In this document: piece after piece, positions 17,233 to 27,340 of the stretch | Numbering within the stretch: position 1 is the stretch's first letter | How the letters are laid out: every line of letters begins with the position of its first letter | NCBI RefSeq assembly: GCF_010500955.1 | Contig: NZ_QVMJ01000003.1 | Coordinates: 97,890 to 161,889 of the forward strand | Reading direction: 5' to 3' | DNA: 64,000 nucleotides | From: Bacteroides sp. 519 | GTDB lineage: Bacteria > Bacteroidota > Bacteroidia > Bacteroidales > Bacteroidaceae | Program-made: the position numbers and the translations under genes | The notes under the pieces: generated by a model | What the model saw: only the letters and a program-made list of their open reading frames with translations | What the model was told of the DNA's origin: nothing | Databases searched by the model: none

Positions 17233-19052
17233 TCGGCAAGAAGTTTCATTTCGCAATTTCTGCAATCAAACTCCAAACGGAATTTCTTACCGTCGGTAGA
17301 TTGCAGATAATAAGGTTCTTTGTAAGGCGACTTTCCTTGCTGATGTACAGGGCACCAGCCCATACTGTAACGCAAACAATGTTTGGTAAACATTAAAACA
17401 GCATTTGCAGGATTACTCAACTCAAATGCAGAAGCTACCTGGTTTACATTGTGACTGGCATAAAACTTGGTTGCCAGTGTATTCGAAACATTCCCTAAAT
17501 AAGTTAATGAGGTTTGTGGGTAAGGATGTGCCGATGGTTTATTAGGTGCAACTTCTTGCTTGTATGTTGTTTTACGGGCAGAGAGTAGCTTTTCTACAGC
17601 TTGGCGCCTGAGGTCGGCCAAGGCAGATGCCGGAATAAACCAGTTAGCCGAAAAATCTATATCAGTACGCTTAGCATCGAATGGGGTATTGCCCAGCTTG
17701 GCTAACTGTGTACGAATGTTTTCGGCTTGTGGGGTACGGGCTATTTCCTTTTCTTTGGGTAAAACAACGGTGATGCTGTTGTCGTCTTCGTCGGTTAACG
17801 ACAGAGAAAAGCCAAAGTTGTTTTCGGCAAGTAACGCCGAAACAGCAATCTTTCTTTCGGCAGATGGGCGACTAAGTATTTTTTCGAATTCCTGATCCTG
17901 ATTGCGGTATAACAATACCCCTTTACTGATAATGGGCATGGTTTGCGGATAGAGTTTATTACCGTCTACCCTATTCACCCGGAATCCCTGAAGCTTACCG
18001 GCATGATCTATAAAACAAACACCATCGCCGTTATTGAACGATTTTATTCCGGCAACGGTGAGGCATCCTTTGCGCACTTCTTTTACACGCCCCATTTCTT
18101 CCCCAAGCGATTTGGGCGTATCGAAGGAGTGTATATCAGGGGTGCGCCCATGAAGAAAGTAATTGGTAAAGCCTCTGCTGAAACTTTTATCCAATTGAGG
18201 TTTAAAAGTATATTGCGATTTCCCCGAAGATGAACGGATAAATTCCGGTCTGCGTTTCAATATCGCATCCAGTTTTTGCCGGTACACTGCGGTAACATTC
18301 TTTACATAGCTAATATCTTTTAAACGGCCTTCTATTTTAAAAGAAGTTACTCCGGCATTGAGTAATGCTTCCAGTTCATCGCTTCGGTTCAGGTCTTTCA
18401 ACGAAAGAAGGTGTTTGTTTTGGGCAATCACTTTCCCCTCGGCATCGGTCATTGTAAATGCAAGGCGACAGAACTGGGCACATTCGCCACGGTTAGCACT
18501 TCGTCCGTAACAGGCCTGGCTAACATAACATTGTCCGCTGTAACTAACACACAATGCTCCATGTACAAAAGCCTCTAACTCAACATTTGCAGCATCGCGA
18601 ATGGCAGATATTTGTTCTATGGACAGTTCGCGTGCCAGTATCACTCGCCTGAATCCGGCATCGGCCAGAAACTTTACTTTCTCGGGTGTACGGTTATCTG
18701 TTTGGGTGCTGGCATGCAAAGGTATGGGTGGAAGATTTAGCTTTGTTATGCCCATATCCTGAATAATCAGTGCATCAACACCTATCTGGTAGAGTTGCCA
18801 GATTATTTTTTCGGCATCTTCTAACTCATGTTCATAAAGAATGGTGTTAAGGGCTACATACACCCGGGCACGAAAGGTATGTGCATAAGTTACCAGATTG
18901 GCAATATCTTCTAACGAATTACCAGCAGCAGCACGGGCACCAAACCGGGGTGCACCTATATATACCGCATCGGCACCGTGGTCAATGGCTGCCATTCCAC
19001 CTTCCAGGTTTTTAGCAGGTGCAAGAAGTTCAATCTTCCGGATAGACTTCAT
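17229..19052 (-). CDS. U32-family peptidase with DUF3656 (RlhA/YegQ-like)
   Basis: 607 residues. The N-terminal TIM-barrel-like part begins [44 protein letters not shown] U32 sequence; [38 protein letters not shown] contains the four Cys cluster of the family; DUF3656 follows; and a C-terminal FDCRNCEM adds two Cys. The E. coli relative RlhA takes part in hydroxylation of 23S rRNA C2501, so an rRNA-modification role is possible; assignment between the U32 subgroups is uncertain. Overlaps metA by 4 bp upstream and the lipoprotein by 4 bp downstream. Confidence 0.88.
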   Translation of the reverse strand: MKSIRKIELLAPAKNLEGGMAAIDHGADAVYIGAPRFGARAAAGNSLEDIANLVTYAHTFRARVYVALNTILYEHELEDAEKIIWQLYQIGVDALIIQDMGITKLNLPPIPLHASTQTDNRTPEKVKFLADAGFRRVILARELSIEQISAIRDAANVELEAFVHGALCVSYSGQCYVSQACYGRSANRGECAQFCRLAFTMTDAEGKVIAQNKHLLSLKDLNRSDELEALLNAGVTSFKIEGRLKDISYVKNVTAVYRQKLDAILKRRPEFIRSSSGKSQYTFKPQLDKSFSRGFTNYFLHGRTPDIHSFDTPKSLGEEMGRVKEVRKGCLTVAGIKSFNNGDGVCFIDHAGKLQGFRVNRVDGNKLYPQTMPIISKGVLLYRNQDQEFEKILSRPSAERKIAVSALLAENNFGFSLSLTDEDDNSITVVLPKEKEIARTPQAENIRTQLAKLGNTPFDAKRTDIDFSANWFIPASALADLRRQAVEKLLSARKTTYKQEVAPNKPSAHPYPQTSLTYLGNVSNTLATKFYASHNVNQVASAFELSNPANAVLMFTKHCLRYSMGWCPVHQQGKSPYKEPYYLQSTDGKKFRLEFDCRNCEMKLLAE

Positions 19053-19966
19053 CGTATATCTTCAATATTATATGGGGTTTCCTGATAAACGTAATAATTC
19101 AACCAGTTAGAGAACAGGAGATTAGCATGAGCCCTCCAGCGCACCAATGGTCCTTTATCGGGATCGTTATCTTTATAATAGTTCAATGGAATTTCTATGG
19201 GGAGTCCTTTAATCAGATCGCGACGATATTCCGTATCCAATGTATTGGGCGAATATTCGGAATGGCCGGTAACAAAGAACTCGCGTCCACCACGGGCCAT
19301 AACCATATATACGCCCGAATCTGTTGAGTCCGACAACAAAGTAAGTTCTTTATTTTTAAGAATATCTTCTTTGCGAACTTCGGTATGCCGGCTATGGGGT
19401 ACATAAAATACATCGTCGAACCCCCGGAAAATAGGAATCAAAGCGTTGGTCATGGTATGTTCAAATATACCGAACATTTTCTTTTCTAAAGGATATTTAG
19501 GTATGCCATAGTGATGATACAGTCCAGCCTGTGCTGCCCAACAGATGTAGAGTGTTGAGGTTACATGTGTACGGCTCCAATCAAAGATTTCCTGCATCTC
19601 GGCCCAATAAGTAACCTCTTCAAAGTCCATCTGTTCAACTGGGGCACCGGTTATAATCATACCATCGTATTTTTGTTTTTTTATCTGATCGAAGTCGGTG
19701 TAAAAAGCCTGCATGTGTTCAATGGGTGTATTCTTTGATGTATGGCTTTTTATCTTCATAAAGGTTATCTCTAACTGCAACGGGGTGTTAGACAATAAAC
19801 GGATCAGATCTGTTTCTGTTGTTATTTTTAATGGCATCAGATTGAGAATCACAATCTTAAGCGGACGAATATCCTGTTGGGTAGCACGCGATGCGTCTAT
19901 CACAAAGATGTTTTCTTCTTTAAGAAGTTCAATTGCCGGCAGTTTATCGGGTAAATTAAGTGGCAT
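19049..19966 (-). CDS. metA: homoserine O-acetyltransferase, MetA family
   Basis: First committed step of methionine synthesis in the cytosol. 305 residues, glutamine-amidotransferase-like fold, with nucleophile C142 in YICWAAQAG, His in VTGHSEY and a following Glu. Residue 111 is Glu (PVEQMDF); in this family Glu111 goes with acetyl-CoA use and Gly111 with succinyl-CoA, so I name it the acetyltransferase despite common annotation as succinyltransferase. Promoter TATTTTTG is 29 bp upstream, giving a very short leader with no room for a SAM riboswitch. It heads an operon with the U32 gene. Confidence 0.95.
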   Translation of the reverse strand: MPLNLPDKLPAIELLKEENIFVIDASRATQQDIRPLKIVILNLMPLKITTETDLIRLLSNTPLQLEITFMKIKSHTSKNTPIEHMQAFYTDFDQIKKQKYDGMIITGAPVEQMDFEEVTYWAEMQEIFDWSRTHVTSTLYICWAAQAGLYHHYGIPKYPLEKKMFGIFEHTMTNALIPIFRGFDDVFYVPHSRHTEVRKEDILKNKELTLLSDSTDSGVYMVMARGGREFFVTGHSEYSPNTLDTEYRRDLIKGLPIEIPLNYYKDNDPDKGPLVRWRAHANLLFSNWLNYYVYQETPYNIEDIR

Positions 19967-19994
19967 AGAGGTTTACGATTGGTTATTAAAACTG

Positions 19995-20002
19995 CAAAAA
20001 TA
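19995..20002 (-). promoter_or_regulatory. metA: -7 box TATTTTTG of metA
   Basis: CAAAAATA on the plus strand, 29 bp upstream of the metA ATG. Confidence 0.6.
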
Positions 20003-20036
20003 AGGAATTTAAGTGTAATCAACGGGAAATTATATC

Positions 20037-20044
20037 TAAATTTG
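20037..20044 (+). promoter_or_regulatory. -7 box TAAATTTG of the lipoprotein-HTCS unit
   Basis: Perfect TAnnTTTG 27 bp before the ATG at 20071. It is divergent from the metA promoter 35 bp away. Confidence 0.6.
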
Positions 20045-20070
20045 TACACTACTATCAATTGAAACCTATT

Positions 20071-20745
20071 ATGACAAAGCTAAAATCGCTAACCCTCCTA
20101 CCTCTTCTTGTAGTAATTACTGTGTATGTTATGGCCTGTGAAAACGATGATGAAGAGTATACGCCATTGTCGCTACCCCATGTATATTTATCTAACAACG
20201 AAATAACGATTGCCGATATTGTTGGTATACCCAATAACGTTACTATCAACAAATTAAAGGTGGAAATCACGGGTGCCGACTGGGAGATAATTGATGTTAT
20301 TGAGTCGACTTATTCCGATGGGAAGTTCGTTCTTTCGCTTCCCGATCCGTTGCCCGATAGTCAGCTCCAGAAAGTTGTACGCGATAATGCAAGTGATTAT
20401 GCCGGTCACTGGCGTGCTGAAACCAACAATCCCAAAGCCAAAGTAGCAAGACTTCTGGACATTGTTGCTTATAACAACGATGAACCAGTAGGTGTATTAT
20501 GCCTTACAGACTGGCCACAGGAAGGCACAATTGTAGGTAAATCGTGGATCTATTACCACTATTCCAACCAGACTTACACTTTATCGGGAACGTATGGGTC
20601 GTATGTTCACCAAGCATCATTCCAAAAAGGTTGGAATGCTTATGCCAACACCAACGTATCTGAGGAAGCCGATTACGGTAGTGTTATTTGCACTACCGAA
20701 ATACCAATGGCAACAACGTATATTTGGTATTTTAAGGGTTATTGA
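20071..20745 (+). CDS. lipoprotein of unknown function upstream of HTCS
   Basis: Starts at the ATG at 20071 (MTKLKSLTLLPLLVV), not the upstream TTG. Lipobox VMAC then ENDDEEY, an acidic surface-export-like signal after the Cys. Residues 30-225 are beta-rich with no domain that I recognise. The HTCS ATG lies 11 bp after its stop, so the two are probably co-transcribed. It may bind the glycan or modulate the HTCS sensor domain; this is inference from position only. Confidence 0.75.
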   Translation: MTKLKSLTLLPLLVVITVYVMACENDDEEYTPLSLPHVYLSNNEITIADIVGIPNNVTINKLKVEITGADWEIIDVIESTYSDGKFVLSLPDPLPDSQLQKVVRDNASDYAGHWRAETNNPKAKVARLLDIVAYNNDEPVGVLCLTDWPQEGTIVGKSWIYYHYSNQTYTLSGTYGSYVHQASFQKGWNAYANTNVSEEADYGSVICTTEIPMATTYIWYFKGY

Positions 20746-20756
20746 TTTTTAATATT

Positions 20757-23700
20757 ATGAAACACTTCTTGATAATTTTACTTTTATCTTCATTCTATAT
20801 TCCCCTTTGTGCACAGCATATTGTAGCCCGGCAGATGCCCTTCTTTCATGAACTCTCCTCCAACGAAATCTGGGATGTTGGTCAGGACAAAGAAGGCTAT
20901 CTCTGGATTAGCACAACAAACGGATTGGCCAGATACGATGGATATAAATTACAATTCTTCCGGTCTGATTACAAATCGCCTGCTTTATTAACAAACAACT
21001 CCATTATATGCATATCCGACAATGGGCCATACGTTTGGATTGGAACCCAACGAGGCATTAACCTGTTTGATAAAGAAACCTGTAAAATACATCCTTTTCC
21101 TGACCCCATACTTCTGGATAAAAACATCAATGGCATAATTGTTGATGGTGGTAACTATACCTGGGTAGCCACCGACGGGAAGCTGTATAAGTGTACTCCG
21201 GAAGCACAAATCATAAAAACATATCCCCTAACTAATCAACAGAATCCCGAAAACCTGTTGGTTATAAACTCAATCTATGTTGATAAAAACAATCAGCTCT
21301 GGGTTATGGCCTATGATAGTGGTCCGCTCCGGTATGATGCGTTGACCGATTCCTTCGTTGCTTATCCTGGACTTGGGAATAACACTGTTTTTGTTATGTT
21401 TCAGGACCAATCAGGTAACTACTGGCTTGGCACCTGGGGAGATGGACTCTGGCAGTTCTTTCCGGAGGAGACAGGAGAACAATGTTATAGAAAACATCAT
21501 ATCATAAATTCTCGAACTGGACAAAGCGAATCGCTAATCTATAGCATAACACAGGATGATACATTTGGCTACTTTTGGATGCTTTCTTACAATGAGCTAT
21601 ATGCACTCAAACTCACAGCAGATGGTATACTGGAGCAGGTAGACATTCACGATTTGGTAGATACCCATATGATGTACACCCGTATATTCAAAGACAGGGA
21701 TGGAAACCTGTGGCTTAGCTCTTACGATATGGCATACACCATCTTCTTCGATGATTCGAAGATTGATAATTATCCATTGCCTCAACTAAAAGAACGATTG
21801 GGCTGGGATGCCAACCTTCTGAACTTATGCGGCGAGGGAAATATCATGTGGATAAGTCAGGATCGCTATGGTCTGTGTCTGTATGATATGTCTCAAAACA
21901 CCTTCTCTTATAATGATATACAGAATTATTCCAGTCCACTGGAAACACTCGTTATGGAAAAGTCTATTTTGAAGAAAGGAATATGGGCCAGTGATAGGAA
22001 TAATTCGCGTGTAATGCGGCTCACCCAGCAAAACATGAAGATACATATAGAAGAAGATGTCTATCTGAATACGATTGTCTCCCACCCGGGAAACGTGAGC
22101 CAACTCATTGAAGACCATCAGGGAAACCTGTGGGTGTTAACCTCGACTCACCTTTTGGTTAAACCAGTTGATGGCGGAAAATGGATTGTTGCCACCGAGG
22201 AACTTCCGATGTTCCGTTTGGCAGTAGATGACAGTGGAAATGTATGGGGTGCATCTTCCAACCGGAACATATATAGTCTGGATTGCTCGACTGGCGTTAT
22301 AACCTCCAGAGTTAAAACTCATGCCCCAATGCTACAAGAACAGGAAGCCATAAGCCACGCCTGTATTGACGCAGAAGGATGCATCTGGATGATAACCTCA
22401 TTGGGACACATCTACAAATCGGATAAAGAAAAGCAGACATTCGAAAGTATGTCCCTCGAAGATGATATAGAAGATTGCTCCGTATTGAGTTTGCTGGCAG
22501 ATAAAAACAGTGTGTGGATTGTTACCAATAAACGTATCATTCAATATGACATGGACAGAAAAACCGTACGCAACTATTCCACTTCGGACGGAAATATATT
22601 GGTTAATGTATTTAGACACAAAGCTGTAGAAACAGATGGAGAGGGAGGACTGTATGTTGGTGGGCACGGCGGATTCATCCATATCCAATCTGGTGCTGCG
22701 TCCTCGTCCGATGGAAAGTATTATCAACCTGTGGTTACTGATGTGAAAGTAGACAACAAAAGTATCTTCTTTACCGAACCTTATACGGATGATAAACAAC
22801 CAAACACCATCAACCGGGTCTATCTTAAACCCGGCGACAGGAATATCGAAATATCTTTCTCCTCCCTGCGCTATACCTTGAACCCCAAATCCCGAATCGC
22901 TTATATGCTGGAAGGCGTAGATAACGATTGGGTATACCTCGATTACAATAAACATGTGGCTTTTTACAACCGGATTCCTAAAGGCACATATCGCTTTTGG
23001 TTGAAGTCGGAGTATGAATATGGTAAATGGACAGACGACGAAGTATTACTGACCATCGAGCAATACCCAGCCTTTTATGAAACCTGGTATGCTTACCTTT
23101 TCTATGTTGTGCTTGTTGCCTTGTGCATTTATTTGATATTGCGAACCTACTCACAACGCATCAAAAGAAAGAACAGCATCAGGTTCAGGGAAGAGTTGAA
23201 CCGTACAAAACTTGATTACTTTACGAATGTTTCGCACGAGCTACTTACACCACTTACCGTAATTTCTACCGCTACCGACTATATTGAAGCAACAGATGAG
23301 TCCAGTAATAAACAGACTATGATATTGAAGTCGAATGTTGATAAGCTGAAACGGTTAATTCAACAGATACTGGACTTCAGGAAGATGGATATGGGAAGGA
23401 TGGCGTTAAACGTATCTTATGGAAATATCAAAGACTTTATTATTGATATTTGTCAAACAAACTTTTTGCCACTTGCCCAAAAGAAGGATATAGACTTGCA
23501 AGTCAGTGTGGATGTTTGCGAACTATATGGATACATTGATTTTGATAAACTAGATAAAATCCTGTACAACCTGCTTTCTAACGCCATAAAATACACTCCG
23601 CAAAACAAGCAAATCAGAGTCATTGCCCAGCTTGAACAGAAAGACGACGGGAATGTTCTTGTTATTAAAGTGGAGGACGATGGAATTGGTATTTCACCTA

Positions 23701-24716
23701 AAGAAATTGAACATATCTTTACCCGGTTTTACAATAACCGGAAAAACAAAGGAATAGAATCCAACGGAATCGGGCTTTCCCTGACAAAAGACTTGGTTAC
23801 CCTACATCACGGAACCATAGCCGTTAAAAGCATTCCGAATAAAGGCACCTGTTTTACTGTAGTATTACCTGTCGACAAAGATGCTTACACTGTCCAAGAG
23901 CGTCTGGATGAAATGGTAGCCGAAGAACCGGATGGTATATTCTCTAACGATACCGAACGCTCTACCATTCTTTTGGTTGATGATAACACCGAACTGTTAT
24001 ATGTCATGAAAGGGGTATTCAAGGATAAGTACAATGTAGTGACCGCCACCAATGGCCGGCAAGCATGGGATATGTTGAACAACACGGCCGTAGATGTAGC
24101 CATCTGCGATGTCATGATGCCTGATATGAACGGATGGGAACTGTGCAATCGGATAAAAGCTGACCTGCGTTTTAATCATATTCCTGTTATCATACTTACA
24201 GCAAAAAAAGGTATCGACGACCGTGTAGCAAGCTACGAAGCCGGAGCCGATGGGTACATTGCCAAACCATTCGAATCGAAAGTGCTCTTTGCCCGTGTAG
24301 ATAACCTGTTGAAATCTTATAAGATGCGTCAGACAGCTTTCCGGAAAGAAGAAAACATCAATCTGGAAGGTTTAAACTATCAGTCGGTCGATAAACAATT
24401 CCTGCAATCCATCATCGATAGTATTGAGCAGCACCTGGAAGAACCGGAGTTTGATCTGGAACAACTTTCGTCGAACATGAATATGTCCAAATCGACTTTA
24501 TACCGGAAGATTAAATCAATGACCGGACTAACTCCATTGGATTTTATCCATAACATAAAAATGAAACGGGCCTGCATGATGCTGCTTAGCCATCAAATGA
24601 ACATATCGGAAGTAGCCTATGCAGTAGGTTTCAATAATCCCAAATATTTCTCTAAACGTTTCAAAGAAGAGTTTGGGGTAACTCCATCCGAGTACCAAGC
24701 TCAAAACGGATGTTAA
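20757..24716 (+). CDS. hybrid two-component system (HTCS) regulator of the PUL
   Basis: One-protein sensor, kinase and transcription factor. ATG at 20757 gives signal peptide MKHFLIILLLSSFYIPLCAQ. Then two seven-bladed reg_prop propellers (GQDKEGYLWISTTNGLARYDGY and similar blades) and a Y_Y_Y domain form the periplasmic sensor, and a membrane helix lies at ~775-795. HisKA NVSHELLTPLTV, HATPase with NLLSNAIKYTP and DDGIGIS, receiver with ILLVDDN and phospho-Asp in CDVMMPD (~1120), and AraC-type HTH at ~1225-1318 (SEVAYAVGFNNPKYFSKRFKEEF) follow. About 1319 residues is standard. It should bind an oligosaccharide and activate the GH2-SusC-SusD genes downstream. Confidence 0.96.
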   Translation: MKHFLIILLLSSFYIPLCAQHIVARQMPFFHELSSNEIWDVGQDKEGYLWISTTNGLARYDGYKLQFFRSDYKSPALLTNNSIICISDNGPYVWIGTQRGINLFDKETCKIHPFPDPILLDKNINGIIVDGGNYTWVATDGKLYKCTPEAQIIKTYPLTNQQNPENLLVINSIYVDKNNQLWVMAYDSGPLRYDALTDSFVAYPGLGNNTVFVMFQDQSGNYWLGTWGDGLWQFFPEETGEQCYRKHHIINSRTGQSESLIYSITQDDTFGYFWMLSYNELYALKLTADGILEQVDIHDLVDTHMMYTRIFKDRDGNLWLSSYDMAYTIFFDDSKIDNYPLPQLKERLGWDANLLNLCGEGNIMWISQDRYGLCLYDMSQNTFSYNDIQNYSSPLETLVMEKSILKKGIWASDRNNSRVMRLTQQNMKIHIEEDVYLNTIVSHPGNVSQLIEDHQGNLWVLTSTHLLVKPVDGGKWIVATEELPMFRLAVDDSGNVWGASSNRNIYSLDCSTGVITSRVKTHAPMLQEQEAISHACIDAEGCIWMITSLGHIYKSDKEKQTFESMSLEDDIEDCSVLSLLADKNSVWIVTNKRIIQYDMDRKTVRNYSTSDGNILVNVFRHKAVETDGEGGLYVGGHGGFIHIQSGAASSSDGKYYQPVVTDVKVDNKSIFFTEPYTDDKQPNTINRVYLKPGDRNIEISFSSLRYTLNPKSRIAYMLEGVDNDWVYLDYNKHVAFYNRIPKGTYRFWLKSEYEYGKWTDDEVLLTIEQYPAFYETWYAYLFYVVLVALCIYLILRTYSQRIKRKNSIRFREELNRTKLDYFTNVSHELLTPLTVISTATDYIEATDESSNKQTMILKSNVDKLKRLIQQILDFRKMDMGRMALNVSYGNIKDFIIDICQTNFLPLAQKKDIDLQVSVDVCELYGYIDFDKLDKILYNLLSNAIKYTPQNKQIRVIAQLEQKDDGNVLVIKVEDDGIGISPKEIEHIFTRFYNNRKNKGIESNGIGLSLTKDLVTLHHGTIAVKSIPNKGTCFTVVLPVDKDAYTVQERLDEMVAEEPDGIFSNDTERSTILLVDDNTELLYVMKGVFKDKYNVVTATNGRQAWDMLNNTAVDVAICDVMMPDMNGWELCNRIKADLRFNHIPVIILTAKKGIDDRVASYEAGADGYIAKPFESKVLFARVDNLLKSYKMRQTAFRKEENINLEGLNYQSVDKQFLQSIIDSIEQHLEEPEFDLEQLSSNMNMSKSTLYRKIKSMTGLTPLDFIHNIKMKRACMMLLSHQMNISEVAYAVGFNNPKYFSKRFKEEFGVTPSEYQAQNGC

Positions 24717-24743
24717 CTTCAGATTGCCATAATCCTGTCATTA

Positions 24744-24780
24744 GGGTATTCAATCCTGTCATGACAGGATTTTAATACCC
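24744..24780 (+). terminator. strong hairpin after the HTCS stop
   Basis: GGGTATT...TCCTGTCATGACAGGA...AATACCC is a long nearly perfect hairpin 27 bp after the HTCS stop, followed after ten bases by a T run (CTTTTTC). ATCCTGTCAT also occurs once just upstream, so this may be a degenerate two- to three-unit version of the 22-bp arrays. Confidence 0.6.
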
Positions 24781-24867
24781 CTGTGACCTTTTTCAACCCC
24801 TTCTTGCTGAGCAGATATTGCTTCTTTTGCTTGACTCATGTTATGATCAAAATCAAATCTTATATTC

Positions 24868-27312
24868 ATGAAACAAGCAAAGAAATCACTTTTTGTATTC
24901 CTAATTATGTTAGCCACCATTCATGTAGCGGGAAACGCACAGATATCCGGGCGCAAAATCCTTTTTAATAAAGATTGGAAATTCCAGCTTGGAAGCGTAG
25001 CGAACGCCGAACAACCATCGTACAATGACAGCAAGTGGAGAACTCTCGAACTACCCCACGATTGGAGTGTTGAACCGCTACCTGTGCAACGCGATGGTAT
25101 CACTGTGGGACCATTCTCGCGCATGAGCGAGGGGAACTGGGATACCGGACAAACCATTGGTGGTGAAGGCTGGTACAGAAAAACGTTTATCCTTTCGCCC
25201 GAAGATGTTGAGAAACGACTTATTCTCTACTTTGAGGGTATCTCCAACCAATCCGAAGTTTGGATTAATGGCAAAAAAGTCTATTATAACCCTTACGCCT
25301 ATACATCCTACCGGATTGATATAACTGGTTATTGCCATGCTCCGGGTGTTGAAAATACCATTGTTGTTAAAGCAATCAATACAGGACTGAACAGTCGTTG
25401 GTATGTGGGTTCTGGTATATTCCGCCATGTTTGGCTAATCAGAACCAATAAAATTTACCTGGACGAATGGGATACTTTCTTTGATGCTTCCGAACTTAAA
25501 GGTAAAGATGCACTGGTGCAATTCTCTACAATAGTACATAATCAAAAGCAACAGCAGGCTATTGCCGATTTACAGATTAAAGTCTATTCTCCAACAGGCA
25601 AAGAGGTCGCCACTGTATCCCGGAAACTGACGATGGATGCAGAAACACCTGTTGCTACTTCTTTCACAATTAAGAACCCTGAGTTGTGGTCGGTAGATAC
25701 TCCTGTGTTATACACTGCAGAAGTGACTGTTTCATCGAACGAGAAAGAATATGATAAAATCACTGTTCCTTTTGGTATCCGAACAATTGATGTATCAGCA
25801 GAGAAAGGTTTCCAGCTTAATGGTAAATCAATTAAGCTAAAAGGCGGATGTCTTCACCACGATAACGGTTTACTAGGTGCAGTAACCATCAACCGGGCCG
25901 AAGAGCGGAAAGTGGAATTGATGAAAGCCAATGGATACAATGCTGTGCGATGCGCCCATAATCAAGTGTCCGAGTATTTTCTGGAAGCATGCGACAGGTT
26001 AGGAATGCTGGTTATTCATGAAACCTTCGACCAATGGCAACAATCCAAGCGCGATAACGATTATGCTCAGTTCTTTGATGAATGGAGCGATAAAGATCTG
26101 GCAGCATCTGTTCGTCGCGACCGCAATCATCCTTCCATCATTATGTGGAGCATTGGTAACGAGGTAGCTCAGCGTGCCGATGAACCTCAGGGAGATATAA
26201 TTTCTAAAAGGCTGGTAAATACCATCTGTAAGTATGATGATTCGCGCTTTACTACAATAGGTGCCAATGACTTTTGGGATAGACGCCACTTTACTTGGGA
26301 TAAAGATGCTCACCGAGCATTTAAGAATGTAGATATAGCAGGATATAATTATGTATGGCGCAAATATGAAAGCGATCATGAGGCTGATCCGAAACGTATT
26401 GTTTATGGAAGCGAATCTTATCCGAAAGAAGCAGCTCAAAACTGGAACCTGGTAGAAAAGCATCCGTATATCATTGGCGATTTCGTTTGGACATCCATTG
26501 ATTACCTGGGCGAAGCTGGTCTGGCACATGCATTGGAACTGGCATCGGAAGAAAGAGACCCACAATTTATGAGCTGGCCTTGGTATAATGGCTGGTGTGG
26601 AGATATTGACCTCTGCGGTGACAAAAAACCGCAGTCTTATTATCGCGACATTGTTTGGAGAGAACGTGAAATAGCTATGGCTGTACGCCGTCCGGTGGCT
26701 CAGGGGAAGAACGAAATAGTGAACGGCTGGGGATGGACAGACGAATTATTGAGCTGGAACTGGCCCGGTTTGGAGGGTCAGCCCATGCGCGTAAACGTTT
26801 ATAGTCGCTCGCCTAAAGTAAGATTGTATCAGGATAACGTTTTAATTGGCGAGAAAGAGGTTCATCCCGAGTTGTACACTGCTACATTCGAAATAAACTA
26901 CAAACCCGGCGAGTTGAAAGCAGTGAATGTGAACTATAAAAAGGAAACAGCATCGACCATACTGAAAACTTCTGGTGTTCCTGCTGCTATCCGGTTAACA
27001 GCAGACCGTAATCGCATAACAGCAGATAAGAACGATTTATCTTATGTCAAAATAGAGATTGTAGATAAAGATGGAAATCTAGTGCCCGATGCAACGCTTC
27101 CGGTTACCATAACATCCAGTGGAAATGGTCGAGTAATTGCTTCCGGTAACGGTGGATACGATGATATGGAAAGTTTCCGCTCATTAACACCCCGCACCTT
27201 CCGGGGAAGGGCGATGGCTATCGTTCAACCTACCGAAGAAAAAGGTCAGATTCAACTAACCGTATCATCCGAAGGACTTCCAACAAACTCAATTTTAATA
27301 GAAACATATTGA
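24868..27312 (+). CDS. GH2 beta-galactosidase-type enzyme
   Basis: Signal peptide (1-24, GNAQ). Order: sugar-binding jelly roll (~30-195, LPHDWSVEPLP), Ig-like domain (~200-300), TIM barrel (~305-600), DUF4982-like and a C-terminal Ig-like domain. Acid/base Glu lies in MWSIGNEV (~431) and the nucleophile Glu in YGSESYPKE (~514). Length, 814 residues, is typical for periplasmic GH2 enzymes of PULs. It sits between HTCS and SusC and is expected to cleave a beta-linked galactoside or glucuronide imported by SusCD; the precise sugar cannot be told. Confidence 0.93.
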   Translation: MKQAKKSLFVFLIMLATIHVAGNAQISGRKILFNKDWKFQLGSVANAEQPSYNDSKWRTLELPHDWSVEPLPVQRDGITVGPFSRMSEGNWDTGQTIGGEGWYRKTFILSPEDVEKRLILYFEGISNQSEVWINGKKVYYNPYAYTSYRIDITGYCHAPGVENTIVVKAINTGLNSRWYVGSGIFRHVWLIRTNKIYLDEWDTFFDASELKGKDALVQFSTIVHNQKQQQAIADLQIKVYSPTGKEVATVSRKLTMDAETPVATSFTIKNPELWSVDTPVLYTAEVTVSSNEKEYDKITVPFGIRTIDVSAEKGFQLNGKSIKLKGGCLHHDNGLLGAVTINRAEERKVELMKANGYNAVRCAHNQVSEYFLEACDRLGMLVIHETFDQWQQSKRDNDYAQFFDEWSDKDLAASVRRDRNHPSIIMWSIGNEVAQRADEPQGDIISKRLVNTICKYDDSRFTTIGANDFWDRRHFTWDKDAHRAFKNVDIAGYNYVWRKYESDHEADPKRIVYGSESYPKEAAQNWNLVEKHPYIIGDFVWTSIDYLGEAGLAHALELASEERDPQFMSWPWYNGWCGDIDLCGDKKPQSYYRDIVWREREIAMAVRRPVAQGKNEIVNGWGWTDELLSWNWPGLEGQPMRVNVYSRSPKVRLYQDNVLIGEKEVHPELYTATFEINYKPGELKAVNVNYKKETASTILKTSGVPAAIRLTADRNRITADKNDLSYVKIEIVDKDGNLVPDATLPVTITSSGNGRVIASGNGGYDDMESFRSLTPRTFRGRAMAIVQPTEEKGQIQLTVSSEGLPTNSILIETY

Positions 27313-27340
27313 TGTTATTTTAACTTTAATACTATTGCTT

